Below, in pieces: positions 20,758 to 29,161 of a stretch of 33,693 nucleotides of DNA; position 1 is the stretch's first letter; every line of letters starts with the position of its first letter. The position numbers and the translations under genes were made by a program. The notes beneath the pieces are model-generated. The model was not told where the DNA came from. It did not search any database and saw only the letters and a list, made by a program, of their open reading frames with translations. The stretch is from Oscillospiraceae bacterium (GTDB lineage: Bacteria > Bacillota > Clostridia > Oscillospirales > Oscillospiraceae): positions 1 through 33,693 of the forward strand of contig WRMH01000026.1 of the NCBI GenBank assembly GCA_009777235.1. Direction: 5' to 3'.

Positions 20758-23082
20758 TTACGCGCCGACAGGTGCTGCGATGTGAGTTATGATTTGCAAA
20801 ACTTCTATATTGGAAGTCAAATCTACGCGGGATATAGGATTTTGATAGTTGGCTATTATTTCGGCGGCAATCAAATCTTCGATTTCTTTTTGAATGAGCC
20901 TGCGCAGATTTCTTGCGCCATAGGTTTGAGAAAAAGACTTCTTTGTCAAATACTCAAGCAGCTTATCGTCATACAGCAACTCTATAGACTTTTCCGCCAT
21001 AGCTTCACAAAGCTGGCCGAGCATAATACGGGCAATCTCTTTGAAACCGTCCTCGCTCAAATGATTGAAGTAAACGATTTCATCAACGCGGTTTATAAAC
21101 TCGGGGCGCAGAAAGTCTTTTAGAGCTTTTTCGGCCTTCTCTTTGATGAGCTCGTTTTGAGTGCGGTTAAAACCGACGGCATTGTCTTTTTTATCGCTTC
21201 CCGCGTTTGTGGTCATTATTATTACGGTGTTTTCAAAGTTGACGTTACGGCCGTGTGCATCCGTTATATGCCCGTCGTCAAGTATCTGGAGCAGCACATT
21301 CATAACATCGGGATGCGCCTTTTCGATTTCATCAAACAAAATAACGCTGTATGGCTTGCGGCGTATTTTTTCCGTGAGCTGACCGGCCTCATCATATCCG
21401 ACATAACCGGGCGGAGAACCGATAAGGCGCGACACGGCGTGTTTTTCCATAAACTCGGACATATCTAAGCGGACAAGGGAATCTGGGGTTTTGAACAAAT
21501 CGGATGCCAAGCGTTTTACAAGCTCGGTTTTGCCGACGCCCGTAGAGCCGATGAAGATAAACGAGACGGGCTTGCGCTTTACCGAAATGCCGACACGGTT
21601 GCGGCGGATAGCGGCACACACTGTATCAATGGCCTCGTCTTGCCCGACAATGTGAGTTTTGAGACGCCGGTCAAGCTCAAAGAGCCGCTTAAACTCATCT
21701 TCGCGTATGCTGGAAGCCGGGATTTTTGTCCAAAGCTCGATGATCCGCGCAAGATTATCAATCGTGAGCGGCGGGCGACCCTTTGCCTCAAGTCCGTCAA
21801 GCTCTTCCGACAGATGTAAATCAAGCGTTCTGATTTCGGCGAGCCTTTCATAGTCGCTGTCGTTTGGAGACGACAAAATCATATCGCGCTCTTTTTGAAG
21901 GTCCGCCCGCTCTTTTTTGATGGCGTCCAAACGCGTTATCAGTTCGCTCTTGAGGTTTAAGTCTGAACAAGCCTCGTCAATAAGGTCAATCGCCTTGTCG
22001 GGCAAAAATCTGTCCGTGATATATCTCTCCGAGAGAAGCACGGCCTGCTTTGCCATTTCGTCAGAGATCGAGACACCGTGATGCGCTTCGTAATAATGCT
22101 TGATACCTATTATTATCTCTACAGACTCGTCAATAGACGGCTCGCTTATGATTACCGGCTGAAACCTGCGTTCGAGCGCGGCGTCTTTTTCTATATGCTT
22201 TCTGTATTCGTTAAAAGTAGTGGCGCCAATGACTTGGATTTCTCCGCGTGAAAGAGAGGGCTTTAGAATGTTGGCGGCATTCATAGAACCTTCGGCATCT
22301 CCCGCGCCCACAAGACTATGCACCTCGTCAATGACCAAGATAATGTTGCCGTGACTTCGTATTTCTTCGACAAGCCCTTTCATGCGGCTTTCAAACTGAC
22401 CGCGAAACTGCGTACCGGCGACAAGGGCGGTCAAATCAAGCAAATAAACTTCCTTGCCCCGCAATTTGCTTGGAACATCTCCGTTAAAGATACGCAAAGA
22501 CAAGCCCTCGGCGATTGCCGTTTTGCCGACGCCCGGCTCGCCGATGAGACAGGGGTTGTTTTTTTGCCTGCGATTGAGGATTTGCACAACGCGCTCGGTT
22601 TCTTCGTCTCGCCCAACGATTTTGTCGAGCTTATTGTTTGCGGCTTTTTGCGACAAAGAGATGCAGTAGCTCTCAAGATATTTGCGCCTTTTTTGCGCTG
22701 CGTGACCGGAACCGGGAGCTCCCGAGGACGCGTCTCGGCCCGGACGTGTGTTATCGCGGGGCAGCGAATCGTCGGGACCCCCAAACAGCCTGCTGAGAAA
22801 CGGAAAGGTTGCGGTTTTTCCGTCTTCGGTATTATCTTCCTGATCCGGCAAGTCCGGCAACCCGTCAGAGCCGCCCATTGCGTCCATCATTTCTTCTGTC
22901 AGGCTTTCCAAATCCTCATCGGACAGACCCATTTTGCGAACCATATCTTCAACGGGCTTAATATTCATTTCGCGTGCGCATTTGATACAAAGCCCCTCGT
23001 TTGAGGTTTTACCGTTTTCGATTCTTGTTATAAAGATGATAGCGGGGTTTTTCCTACATTTTGAACAGAGTGTCACGTGCAT
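20758..23082 (-). CDS. clpE: ClpE-type AAA+ unfoldase with N-terminal zinc finger
   Basis: A 774-residue Hsp100 ATPase. A short N-terminal four-cysteine zinc finger (CSKC...CIKC, residues ~6-36) replaces the usual Clp-N repeat, the mark of ClpE. AAA1 has GEPGVGKTAIAEGL (~180) and VIDEVHSLVGAG; a middle coiled coil follows (LDAIKKERADLQKERD); AAA2 has GSTGVGKTELVKRLA (~510) and ILFDEIEKAHPDV. VGF near residue 636 fits the ClpP-docking loop, so it probably feeds ClpP. ClpE usually handles damaged proteins in stress and is under CtsR control; no CtsR-like operator was recognised, and the gene is last in the DUF5711-cvpA-pgsA unit, 20 bases after pgsA. AAAGG precedes the ATG. Confidence 0.9.
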   Translation of the reverse strand: MHVTLCSKCRKNPAIIFITRIENGKTSNEGLCIKCAREMNIKPVEDMVRKMGLSDEDLESLTEEMMDAMGGSDGLPDLPDQEDNTEDGKTATFPFLSRLFGGPDDSLPRDNTRPGRDASSGAPGSGHAAQKRRKYLESYCISLSQKAANNKLDKIVGRDEETERVVQILNRRQKNNPCLIGEPGVGKTAIAEGLSLRIFNGDVPSKLRGKEVYLLDLTALVAGTQFRGQFESRMKGLVEEIRSHGNIILVIDEVHSLVGAGDAEGSMNAANILKPSLSRGEIQVIGATTFNEYRKHIEKDAALERRFQPVIISEPSIDESVEIIIGIKHYYEAHHGVSISDEMAKQAVLLSERYITDRFLPDKAIDLIDEACSDLNLKSELITRLDAIKKERADLQKERDMILSSPNDSDYERLAEIRTLDLHLSEELDGLEAKGRPPLTIDNLARIIELWTKIPASSIREDEFKRLFELDRRLKTHIVGQDEAIDTVCAAIRRNRVGISVKRKPVSFIFIGSTGVGKTELVKRLASDLFKTPDSLVRLDMSEFMEKHAVSRLIGSPPGYVGYDEAGQLTEKIRRKPYSVILFDEIEKAHPDVMNVLLQILDDGHITDAHGRNVNFENTVIIMTTNAGSDKKDNAVGFNRTQNELIKEKAEKALKDFLRPEFINRVDEIVYFNHLSEDGFKEIARIMLGQLCEAMAEKSIELLYDDKLLEYLTKKSFSQTYGARNLRRLIQKEIEDLIAAEIIANYQNPISRVDLTSNIEVLQIITHIAAPVGA

Positions 23083-23102
23083 AAATTACCTTTCTTTGCT
23101 GC

Positions 23103-23699
23103 CTAAAGCCCCGTGTCTTGCGGATTTTCGCTGTCAGGCGCGGCATCTCGCGGACTTGCAGGGGGCGCGGCTCGCATTATTTTTGCGTAAGTCAATACAT
23201 AACCCAAAAGAGCTATGAGAGTAAAGCCAATTGCGCCGGAGATCATAATCATCACTATAACGTCCGGCAAATTGACAAAAATCAAAAGGGAAGCGCAAAC
23301 GAGAAAGAAAAGGACGGTTGAGATTTTGCCGAGTATATTTGCGGGCGGCAGCTCGGTTTTTGCTTTTTTATGGATAACGAGCCCGCCGATACCCATGAGA
23401 ATTTCTTTGATAAAGAATACGCACACAGCCCAAAGGAGCATTGGCCGTGATATGGTTATGCAAATCAGCACAGCAAAAGTAATGAGCTTGTCCCCGAGCG
23501 GGTCAAGGAGCTTGCCGAGCTTGGACTGGGCGCGGAGCCTGCGGGCAAGATAGCCGTCGAGAAAATCACTAAAGCAAGCAATCGCGTAAATAATAATCGC
23601 GGAAACCTTCATTTCGCCCGTATCAAGAATGTACGCGACAATAAATGCCGGAACAAGGCATATTCGGAAAACAGATAAGATGTTTGGAAGAGCTTTCAT
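23103..23699 (-). CDS. pgsA: CDP-diacylglycerol-glycerol-3-phosphate 3-phosphatidyltransferase PgsA
   Basis: A 198-residue integral membrane enzyme that makes phosphatidylglycerol phosphate, the committed step to PG and cardiolipin. The complete CDP-alcohol phosphotransferase signature D-x2-DG-x2-AR-x8-G-x3-D-x3-D is visible (SDFLDGYLARR...GKLLDPLGD, ~45-71), with several hydrophobic spans around it. An in-frame GTG lies three codons upstream (23708), but GGTG six bases before ATG 23699 favours the latter. The C-terminal tail is Pro/Ser/Asp-rich. It lies between cvpA and clpE. Confidence 0.94.
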   Translation of the reverse strand: MKALPNILSVFRICLVPAFIVAYILDTGEMKVSAIIIYAIACFSDFLDGYLARRLRAQSKLGKLLDPLGDKLITFAVLICITISRPMLLWAVCVFFIKEILMGIGGLVIHKKAKTELPPANILGKISTVLFFLVCASLLIFVNLPDVIVMIMISGAIGFTLIALLGYVLTYAKIMRAAPPASPRDAAPDSENPQDTGL

Positions 23700-23729
23700 A
23701 ATAGTCACCGCTTATAGGTTGAGGCGTAG

Positions 23730-24437
23730 TTATAGGCCAAGTATGTTGGCGAGTGGATTGCTGACGGTCAAATATTTAAGGATGGTTGTTTTTTCCAGAG
23801 TGCCCATCGCGAGTATGCCAAAATATCGGATAATAAAGGCAAGCGTATAAACAATAAGCACACCCTTAGCCAGTCCCAAAACCGCGCCCGCTATTATATC
23901 AACAATCTTCAGACCGGGGAGTGAAAACACAAAGCCTATGAGGTTGCCGACGACGGCAAAGATAATAGACAAAAGCAAAAACGCAATGCCAAACACGGCG
24001 ATATATGAAAAAGTAGAAGTCAACTTATCGGCGATAACGTCGGCAAAGGACAAATGGCCGTTGCCGCTGTCTCTCAGTTCGAGAGATGAGCGGGAAATCT
24101 GCACGGCGGCGGCTTCGGGCAGACCGATCTGCCGAAGCACCGTATAGACAGTGCCAAAGTCCGGGTCGTCAATATCGTGCTCGCTTGCGGCGGGGCGCTG
24201 CTGGGAGCCGCTCTCTTTCACCTCGGACAAGGCGGAATCTACAATACCGGCGGCAAAGGGCATAACAACCGCTTTTGCGTCGTTAGAGTAAGCCTCGGCC
24301 GCGACATTTGCGACCAATATAGAGACGATAAGGGACACGACGCCAAAGATTCCGCGAATAAGGCCGTTTTTATATCCGCGCCACGCGCAAAAAGCGACAG
24401 TTCCGACAACAGCTAAATCAATTAAGAAAGCGGTCAA
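23730..24437 (-). CDS. cvpA: CvpA-family membrane protein
   Basis: About 235 residues with four hydrophobic spans and the family's N-terminal pattern LIDLAVVGTVAFCAWRGYKNGLIRGIFGVVSLI. CvpA is needed for colicin V production in E. coli and linked to envelope homeostasis, but its biochemical role is not settled. A loop of ~90 residues between spans is long and acidic. There is no ATG at the start: TTG at 24443 or 24437 must be used; GGAGG lies seven bases before the second, so I choose 24437. The Shine-Dalgarno itself is inside the end of the DUF5711 gene, implying coupled translation. Confidence 0.88.
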   Translation of the reverse strand: MTAFLIDLAVVGTVAFCAWRGYKNGLIRGIFGVVSLIVSILVANVAAEAYSNDAKAVVMPFAAGIVDSALSEVKESGSQQRPAASEHDIDDPDFGTVYTVLRQIGLPEAAAVQISRSSLELRDSGNGHLSFADVIADKLTSTFSYIAVFGIAFLLLSIIFAVVGNLIGFVFSLPGLKIVDIIAGAVLGLAKGVLIVYTLAFIIRYFGILAMGTLEKTTILKYLTVSNPLANILGL

Positions 24438-24439
24438 GG

Positions 24440-25606
24440 TCAATCCTCCTCTCGTTTTACTACGACGGCAGAATGGTCGTTTGCGGCAAGGGCAATATCC
24501 TCCGTGATTGCGAGTACGTTAGCGGCAGTCGCCGCCAAAATATTGTTTTCAGACATGGGATACTCCTCTAAGGTTTTACTGAGAAAAGCAACGCCGTCAC
24601 TGCGGAGCAAGACTAATGAGTTTGAAGCGGCAGCCATGTCAAATATTTCCAAATTTGATTCAAGCTCGCCCAAAATGCCGCCGCCGATGTCAAAAGAAAC
24701 AATTCGTCCGCTATACCCAATCCCATAGTCGTATAAAAGAAGCGCGATAAAGTCGTTTGTATGCGTGAAGCCGCCAAGACGTTTTTCGGGAAATTCGTAG
24801 AGCGGAGAGGTTGTCATACTCGCGGAAAGCTCCGCAACTTGCACAGAATGTGCCGAAACAGCAAGAATCTTTGTGTTTGAAAGATATTTTATGTAAAGAA
24901 AGACTTCGTCTCCCAGATAGTGTTCGTAATCGGGTTCGTCTTTGTCTGTGTCAAGCCCGTCATATGCCGTGAGCTTAGAGCCCGCCTCGGTAAAGTTTAA
25001 GATGGTGAGGCTTTTGTTGTCGGGAGAAATCTCGGCACATAGGGCAAATCCGGTACCCATATTGACCATGAAAACTCTCGACCCCGTTTTGTTATATACG
25101 GTAATGGTGCTTCTAAATGCTCCGGGCTCTTGCGTAACAATGCAAAACCAACCGTTTTTGTTTATTGACGCGGAGACTATCGAGCCTTCGGTATCTATTG
25201 ACGCGAGGATTTCTGTTTCGTTAAAGACTCTCACAGACGAGCCGCCAATATCAAAAGCTATGAAGTATCCGCCGCTTTCGGCCAATGCGGGGCGGGTTAT
25301 ACGAAAAGAGTCTCGGAGAGTTTCGTTTCCGTCCGGGTCTTGCACCTGCAATCCAAGAGTGCCGACGGCGGCGACCGCCATATCCGCGTGTGCAAAAACC
25401 CTGTCGCGGCCGACGTCAAAAACAAATTCCCGCACGGTAATGCTTCTTTTTTTGGGAAAAACAATATCGGAGAGAAGGCTGCTGCCGGGATATTTGCCGG
25501 GCATAAATATAAGCACAACTAATGTCAGTACTATTAAAAGGGCAAGGATCAACGCTCCGAGCAGCAATTTGTGCTTCATTAAACTTGGTTTATTGTCTCC
25601 GCTCAT
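24440..25606 (-). CDS. DUF5711-type membrane-anchored beta-propeller protein
   Basis: A 388-residue protein with one N-terminal membrane span (HKLLLGALILALLIVLTLVVLIFM, ~11-34) and a large outside domain of repeated short beta-strand units (for example GGYFIAFDIGGSSVRVFNE, NGWFCIVTQE, NNILAATAANVLAITED), which fits a WD-like beta-propeller. Homologues lie next to cvpA in many Clostridia, as here. The function is not known; an envelope scaffold or sensor is plausible. It heads the DUF5711-cvpA-pgsA-clpE unit; GGAGAG is ten bases before ATG 25606. Confidence 0.75.
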   Translation of the reverse strand: MSGDNKPSLMKHKLLLGALILALLIVLTLVVLIFMPGKYPGSSLLSDIVFPKKRSITVREFVFDVGRDRVFAHADMAVAAVGTLGLQVQDPDGNETLRDSFRITRPALAESGGYFIAFDIGGSSVRVFNETEILASIDTEGSIVSASINKNGWFCIVTQEPGAFRSTITVYNKTGSRVFMVNMGTGFALCAEISPDNKSLTILNFTEAGSKLTAYDGLDTDKDEPDYEHYLGDEVFLYIKYLSNTKILAVSAHSVQVAELSASMTTSPLYEFPEKRLGGFTHTNDFIALLLYDYGIGYSGRIVSFDIGGGILGELESNLEIFDMAAASNSLVLLRSDGVAFLSKTLEEYPMSENNILAATAANVLAITEDIALAANDHSAVVVKREED

Positions 25607-25636
25607 AATGTGGCCTCTCCAAACGGCGGTGAGGGT

Positions 25637-25642
25637 AGTATA
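25637..25642 (-). promoter_or_regulatory. Possible -10 box of the DUF5711-cvpA-pgsA-clpE unit
   Basis: TATACT on the minus strand, about 30 bases before the start codon. The matching -35 (TTTCAT, 17 bases upstream) is poor, so this is tentative. Confidence 0.35.
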
Positions 25643-25706
25643 TCATAAAACTTCAAAAAATGAAACGCATATTACAAAATTGTATTTTACGTGAATTGTA
25701 AATTTC

Positions 25707-25730
25707 ACAGCACAGCCCCTTGCGCTCCGC
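25707..25730. repeat. 24-base repeat shared with 28205-28228
   Basis: The sequence (ACAGCACAG, C, CCCTTGCGCTCCGC) recurs with a single mismatch at 28205-28228, where it runs into a family-1 half element. It starts four bases beyond the truA stop codon, so it is probably a further fragment of the same element, at the operon's 3' end. Confidence 0.65.
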
Positions 25731-25733
25731 TCA

Positions 25734-26495
25734 TTATGTGAACATTTTGCCTACTTCGCCGTCATACCATAATTTTGTCAGGTACAGGCCGTCGGGAGGC
25801 AAAGTAGGCCCGGCGAGGCGGCGGTCTTTTTGCAAAAGCAGCTTTGGTATATCGTCCGGTGACAGCTTGCCCTCTGAAACATATATCAGCGTACCGGCCA
25901 TTGCCCGAGCCATATTATACAAAAAGCCGTTTGCGCAGGCGCGAAGCAGAGCGGTGCCGCCGACCTCTTCTATTTCATACCAATAGACAGTCCTGACGGT
26001 GGTTTTTGTCACCGTGCCGACAGAGCGGACGGCGGCAAAGTCATGTGTGCCGACAAAATGAAGCGCGGCGGTTTTCATTTTGTCAATGTCGAGAGAGCGG
26101 GGATAAAAATACGCCTTTTGCGAATAAAAAGGGTCTCGTATGCGCGAGCAGATAATCTTGTAAGTATATTCCTTTTTGATGCAAGACAGATTTGCGTCAA
26201 AATCAAAAGGGGCATACATCGCGCTTTGCACGGAAATATCCGGGGGCAAAAAAGTGTTTAGGGCGTAAGGCAGCTTATCGGGAGGTATGCTTGAGGTCGT
26301 TTTGAAGCTCACGCAATATGTTTTGGCGTGAACCCCGGCATCGGTTCTGCCGCAGCCGTTTGCCCGGACAGGATGCTCAAAAAGGCGCGTCAGGGCGGCT
26401 TCAACCGTTCCGGCAACGGTCACATCAGTTTTTTGAACCTGCCAGCCGTGATATTTAGAACCGTCAAACATGATTTTCATTGCAATATTTTTCAT
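25734..26495 (-). CDS. truA: tRNA pseudouridine synthase TruA
   Basis: A 253-residue enzyme that makes pseudouridine at tRNA positions 38-40. The N-terminal MKIMFDGSKYHGWQVQ, the catalytic aspartate in GCGRTDAGVHA (~55), and the conserved FVGTHDFAAVRS and NGFLYNMARAMAGTLI blocks are all present. ATG 26495 overlaps the ecfT stop as ATGA; the frame extends upstream but those residues lie over ecfT and lack similarity. The ecfA1-ecfA2-ecfT-truA order is conserved in Firmicutes. Confidence 0.95.
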   Translation of the reverse strand: MKNIAMKIMFDGSKYHGWQVQKTDVTVAGTVEAALTRLFEHPVRANGCGRTDAGVHAKTYCVSFKTTSSIPPDKLPYALNTFLPPDISVQSAMYAPFDFDANLSCIKKEYTYKIICSRIRDPFYSQKAYFYPRSLDIDKMKTAALHFVGTHDFAAVRSVGTVTKTTVRTVYWYEIEEVGGTALLRACANGFLYNMARAMAGTLIYVSEGKLSPDDIPKLLLQKDRRLAGPTLPPDGLYLTKLWYDGEVGKMFT

Positions 26496-27295
26496 GTAAA
26501 TATCCCCAGAAGCACAACAGAGGCGACGACCGCAGCCGAGCAAAGAAAGGCGAGATAATCCCGAAAAGCAAGGCGCAGCACTTTCATTTTTGTCCTGCCT
26601 TCGCCGCCGTGATAGCAGCGGCATTCCATAGCGGTAGCCAAGTCGTCCGCCCGCCGAAACGCGCTGATAAAGAGGGGAACAATGATAGGCAAAAGAGCTT
26701 TTGCTTTTTTTATCAAACCGCCGGACTCAAAGTCAGCCCCCCGCGATTTTTGCGCGCTCATTATTTTATCTGTTTCTTCAATGAGCGTCGGAATAAAACG
26801 CAAAGCGATGCTCATCATCATAGCAAATTCGTGGACAGGCACTTTGATTTTTTTCAAAGGGCCGAGCATACGCTCCAAACCGTCCGTGAGCGTAATCGGC
26901 GAGGTTGTGTATGTTAAGAGAAAAGTGCCGACTATGAGCATTAGAAGGCGCGAGGCCATATATGCCGCGGTAACGACACCCTCTTTAGTAACCGTGATAA
27001 ACTGCCATTTAAAGAGAACGGTCTCGCCGCGCACAAAAAAGATATTGAGGACAACGGTAAAAATCATTATGATGAAAATTGGGCGTAGGCCGGAAAGCAC
27101 GGCGCGGGGCTTTATTTTTGACACAACAAGGCAAAGTATGAGGATAGAGAACATAAACAGATACGCAAATAAGCCTTTGGCCATAAAAAGTGCCGTTATA
27201 TACACGATCATAAGCGTCAGCTTTGTGCGCGGGTCAAGCCTGTGGACGACGGTATTACCGGGAAAATATTGACCGAGAGTGATATCACGAAGCAT
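26492..27295 (-). CDS. ecfT: Energy-coupling factor transporter transmembrane subunit EcfT
   Basis: A 267-residue membrane protein that joins the two ATPases to a substrate-binding S component in group II ECF vitamin importers. Hydrophobic spans occupy the N-terminal half and the end, and the cytoplasmic coupling helices carry the family's arginine motifs (AQKSRGADF and AMECRCYHGG, the latter a variant of A-R-G). GGAGG eight bases before ATG 27295 fixes the start, which overlaps the ecfA2 3' end by about ten bases. No S component is encoded in the window, as usual when the module is shared by several. Confidence 0.95.
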   Translation of the reverse strand: MLRDITLGQYFPGNTVVHRLDPRTKLTLMIVYITALFMAKGLFAYLFMFSILILCLVVSKIKPRAVLSGLRPIFIIMIFTVVLNIFFVRGETVLFKWQFITVTKEGVVTAAYMASRLLMLIVGTFLLTYTTSPITLTDGLERMLGPLKKIKVPVHEFAMMMSIALRFIPTLIEETDKIMSAQKSRGADFESGGLIKKAKALLPIIVPLFISAFRRADDLATAMECRCYHGGEGRTKMKVLRLAFRDYLAFLCSAAVVASVVLLGIFT

Positions 27296-28166
27296 TATCA
27301 TCACCTCCGCTTTGTTCGCCGCCGCGCAGCAAATTGAGCGATTGCCTCAATTGCTCTATGGTATAAATGTCAGGCCGTGTGGCCAGCCCAAAACTTCTCA
27401 GGCGGGACGCAATCATTGAAGCCTTTGGCGGCGCAAGGCCAAGCTCAAAGAGCTTCTCCGCGCTCATAAATATCTCGGCAGGCGTGCCGCTCGCAAAGAC
27501 AGAGCCTTTGTTTAAAACAACGAGCCTGTCAACGCTGCGGGCAACCTCTTCCATATTGTGCGTTACCAATATGACGGTCGTGTTATATGCGTCTTTGTAA
27601 TGCGCTATGTTTCGCATGATCTGCGCTTGCCCGCGCGGGTCAAGCCCCGCTGTGGGCTCATCGAGAATCAAAACCTCCGGGCGCATTGCAATTACTCCGG
27701 CTATGGCCGCCCGGCGCTTTTCGCCGCCGGACAGTTCAAAAGGAGACTTTTCCAAAAGAGAGCTGTCCAAATCAACAAACCTTGCCGCTTCGAGAACACG
27801 CTCGTTGACCTCACTGTCTTGCAGTCCCATGTTTTTAGGCCCGAAAGCGATGTCCTCAAATACCGTAGCCTCAAAGAGCTGGTATTCGGGATATTGAAAG
27901 ACTAAGCCAACTTTGAAGCGAATTTCGCGTGTGCGTTTTTTTGACTCATGTATACTCGTGCCGTCATAAAAAACGCTCCCCGAAGTCGGCTTTAAAAGCC
28001 CGTTAAGATGACCTATCAGCGTAGATTTCCCGGACCCGGTCGCCCCGATAAGCCCGAGATACTCACCTTTTGAAACCTCAAAGTCTATGTCGGAAATGGC
28101 GACGTGCTCAAAAGGGGTTTTTATGCTGTACGTGTGTGTCAGTTTTTCGGTTTTTAGTATTGGCAT
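27285..28166 (-). CDS. ecfA2: Energy-coupling factor transporter ATPase EcfA2
   Basis: A 293-residue ABC ATPase. Walker A GATGSGKSTL (~38), Q-loop VFQYPEYQLFEATVFEDIAFGPKN (the EcfA2 form), signature LSGGEKRRAAIAG, Walker B VLILDEPTAGLD and the H-loop VTHNMEEV are complete. AAGGA nine bases before ATG 28166 marks the start. It would pair with EcfA1 to power vitamin uptake through EcfT. A family-1 half element and the 24-base repeat occupy the gap between ecfA1 and this gene, which are otherwise normally close. Confidence 0.95.
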   Translation of the reverse strand: MPILKTEKLTHTYSIKTPFEHVAISDIDFEVSKGEYLGLIGATGSGKSTLIGHLNGLLKPTSGSVFYDGTSIHESKKRTREIRFKVGLVFQYPEYQLFEATVFEDIAFGPKNMGLQDSEVNERVLEAARFVDLDSSLLEKSPFELSGGEKRRAAIAGVIAMRPEVLILDEPTAGLDPRGQAQIMRNIAHYKDAYNTTVILVTHNMEEVARSVDRLVVLNKGSVFASGTPAEIFMSAEKLFELGLAPPKASMIASRLRSFGLATRPDIYTIEQLRQSLNLLRGGEQSGGDDNAS

Positions 28167-28220
28167 TAGGTGTTTTCCTTTTTTGAAAATCCGGTATGTA
28201 TGATACAGCACAGACCCTTG

Positions 28221-28271
28221 CGCTCCGCATCCATGCTCCGCTTTCGGAATGATATTTATGACAGCTTATAA
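28221..28271 (-). repeat. Family-1 half element between ecfA1 and ecfA2
   Basis: On the minus strand it reads TTATAAGCTGTCATAAATATCATTCCG..GCGGAGCATGGATGCGGAGCG, matching the left half of copies 1 and 2, and then continues into the 24-base repeat at 28205-28228. The other half is missing. Confidence 0.82.
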
Positions 28272-28293
28272 GTGACTGCGCAAACGCAAATCC

Positions 28294-29160
28294 TCACCGG
28301 GTCTGGAGAGCAGTATATATTGCATGGGCACATTCTTCAACGCTCAAAGCGTCAAGCGGCAAATCAAATCCGTCGTCATTTAGTTTGTGCAGCAAAAGGA
28401 CTGTATCGGGAACTTCCAAGCCGGTTTCCCGCAGCGTTTCTACTTGCAAAAAAACTTCGCGGGGAGAGCCGTCCAATATTATATTCCCGTCCGACATTAC
28501 TATAAGCCTGTCGGCGTTTATGGCTTCGTCCATGTGATGCGTGATGAGGACAACGGTGACACCGTGATTGTCGCGCAAGTCCCGCATAATCTCCAAAACC
28601 TTTACTCTGCCGATAGGGTCAAGCATGGCGGTTGGCTCGTCGAACACTATACATTCAGGCCGCATAGCAAGAACACCGGCGATTGCGACGCGCTGTTTTT
28701 GCCCGCCCGACAAAAGATGCGGGGCTCTTTGGCTATAATGGCGCATCCCGACAATCGTAAGAGCGTCGTCAACGCGAGTTCGGATTTCATCAGAGGGGCA
28801 TCCCAGATTTTCCGGCGCGAAAGCGACATCTTCTTCAACAACGGTCGCGACGATTTGATTGTCGGGATTTTGAAAAACCATACCGACACGGCGGCGGATT
28901 TCAAGGAGTATGTCTTCGTTTGATGTGTCCATACCGCTCACATATGCTTTGCCGCCGCTTGGCAGCAAAATGGCGTTGAAATGTTTGGCAAGGGTCGTCT
29001 TGCCCGAGCCGTTATGCCCGATAATCGCAACGAATGTGCCTTTTTCGATTTCAAGGTCTATTTTATTCAAAGCGGGCGCCGGCGGCGTGCCCTCTTGCTT
29101 TTCGGCGTCTGCCCGCGCATAGATAAATTCTAATTTTTCTGTTTTGATTATGCTTTCCAT
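28294..29160 (-). CDS. ecfA1: Energy-coupling factor transporter ATPase EcfA1
   Basis: A 288-residue ABC ATPase with Walker A GHNGSGKTTL (~47), the EcfA1-type Q-loop VFQNPDNQIVATVVEEDVAFAPENLG, signature LSGGQKQRVAIAG, Walker B CIVFDEPTAMLD and H-loop ITHHMDEA. The start lies one base after the tsaD stop, and the Shine-Dalgarno (GAGG) is within the last codons of tsaD, so the two genes are co-translated. A small insertion (AEKQEGTPPAP, ~18-28) follows the first strand. Confidence 0.95.
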   Translation of the reverse strand: MESIIKTEKLEFIYARADAEKQEGTPPAPALNKIDLEIEKGTFVAIIGHNGSGKTTLAKHFNAILLPSGGKAYVSGMDTSNEDILLEIRRRVGMVFQNPDNQIVATVVEEDVAFAPENLGCPSDEIRTRVDDALTIVGMRHYSQRAPHLLSGGQKQRVAIAGVLAMRPECIVFDEPTAMLDPIGRVKVLEIMRDLRDNHGVTVVLITHHMDEAINADRLIVMSDGNIILDGSPREVFLQVETLRETGLEVPDTVLLLHKLNDDGFDLPLDALSVEECAHAIYTALQTR

Positions 29161-29161
29161 A

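Noticed and set aside
22318..23004. A 228-codon plus-strand frame opposite clpE
   Set aside because: Shadow of the well-supported ClpE coding sequence.
26682..27272. A 196-codon plus-strand frame opposite ecfT
   Set aside because: Shadow of EcfT; no recognisable features.
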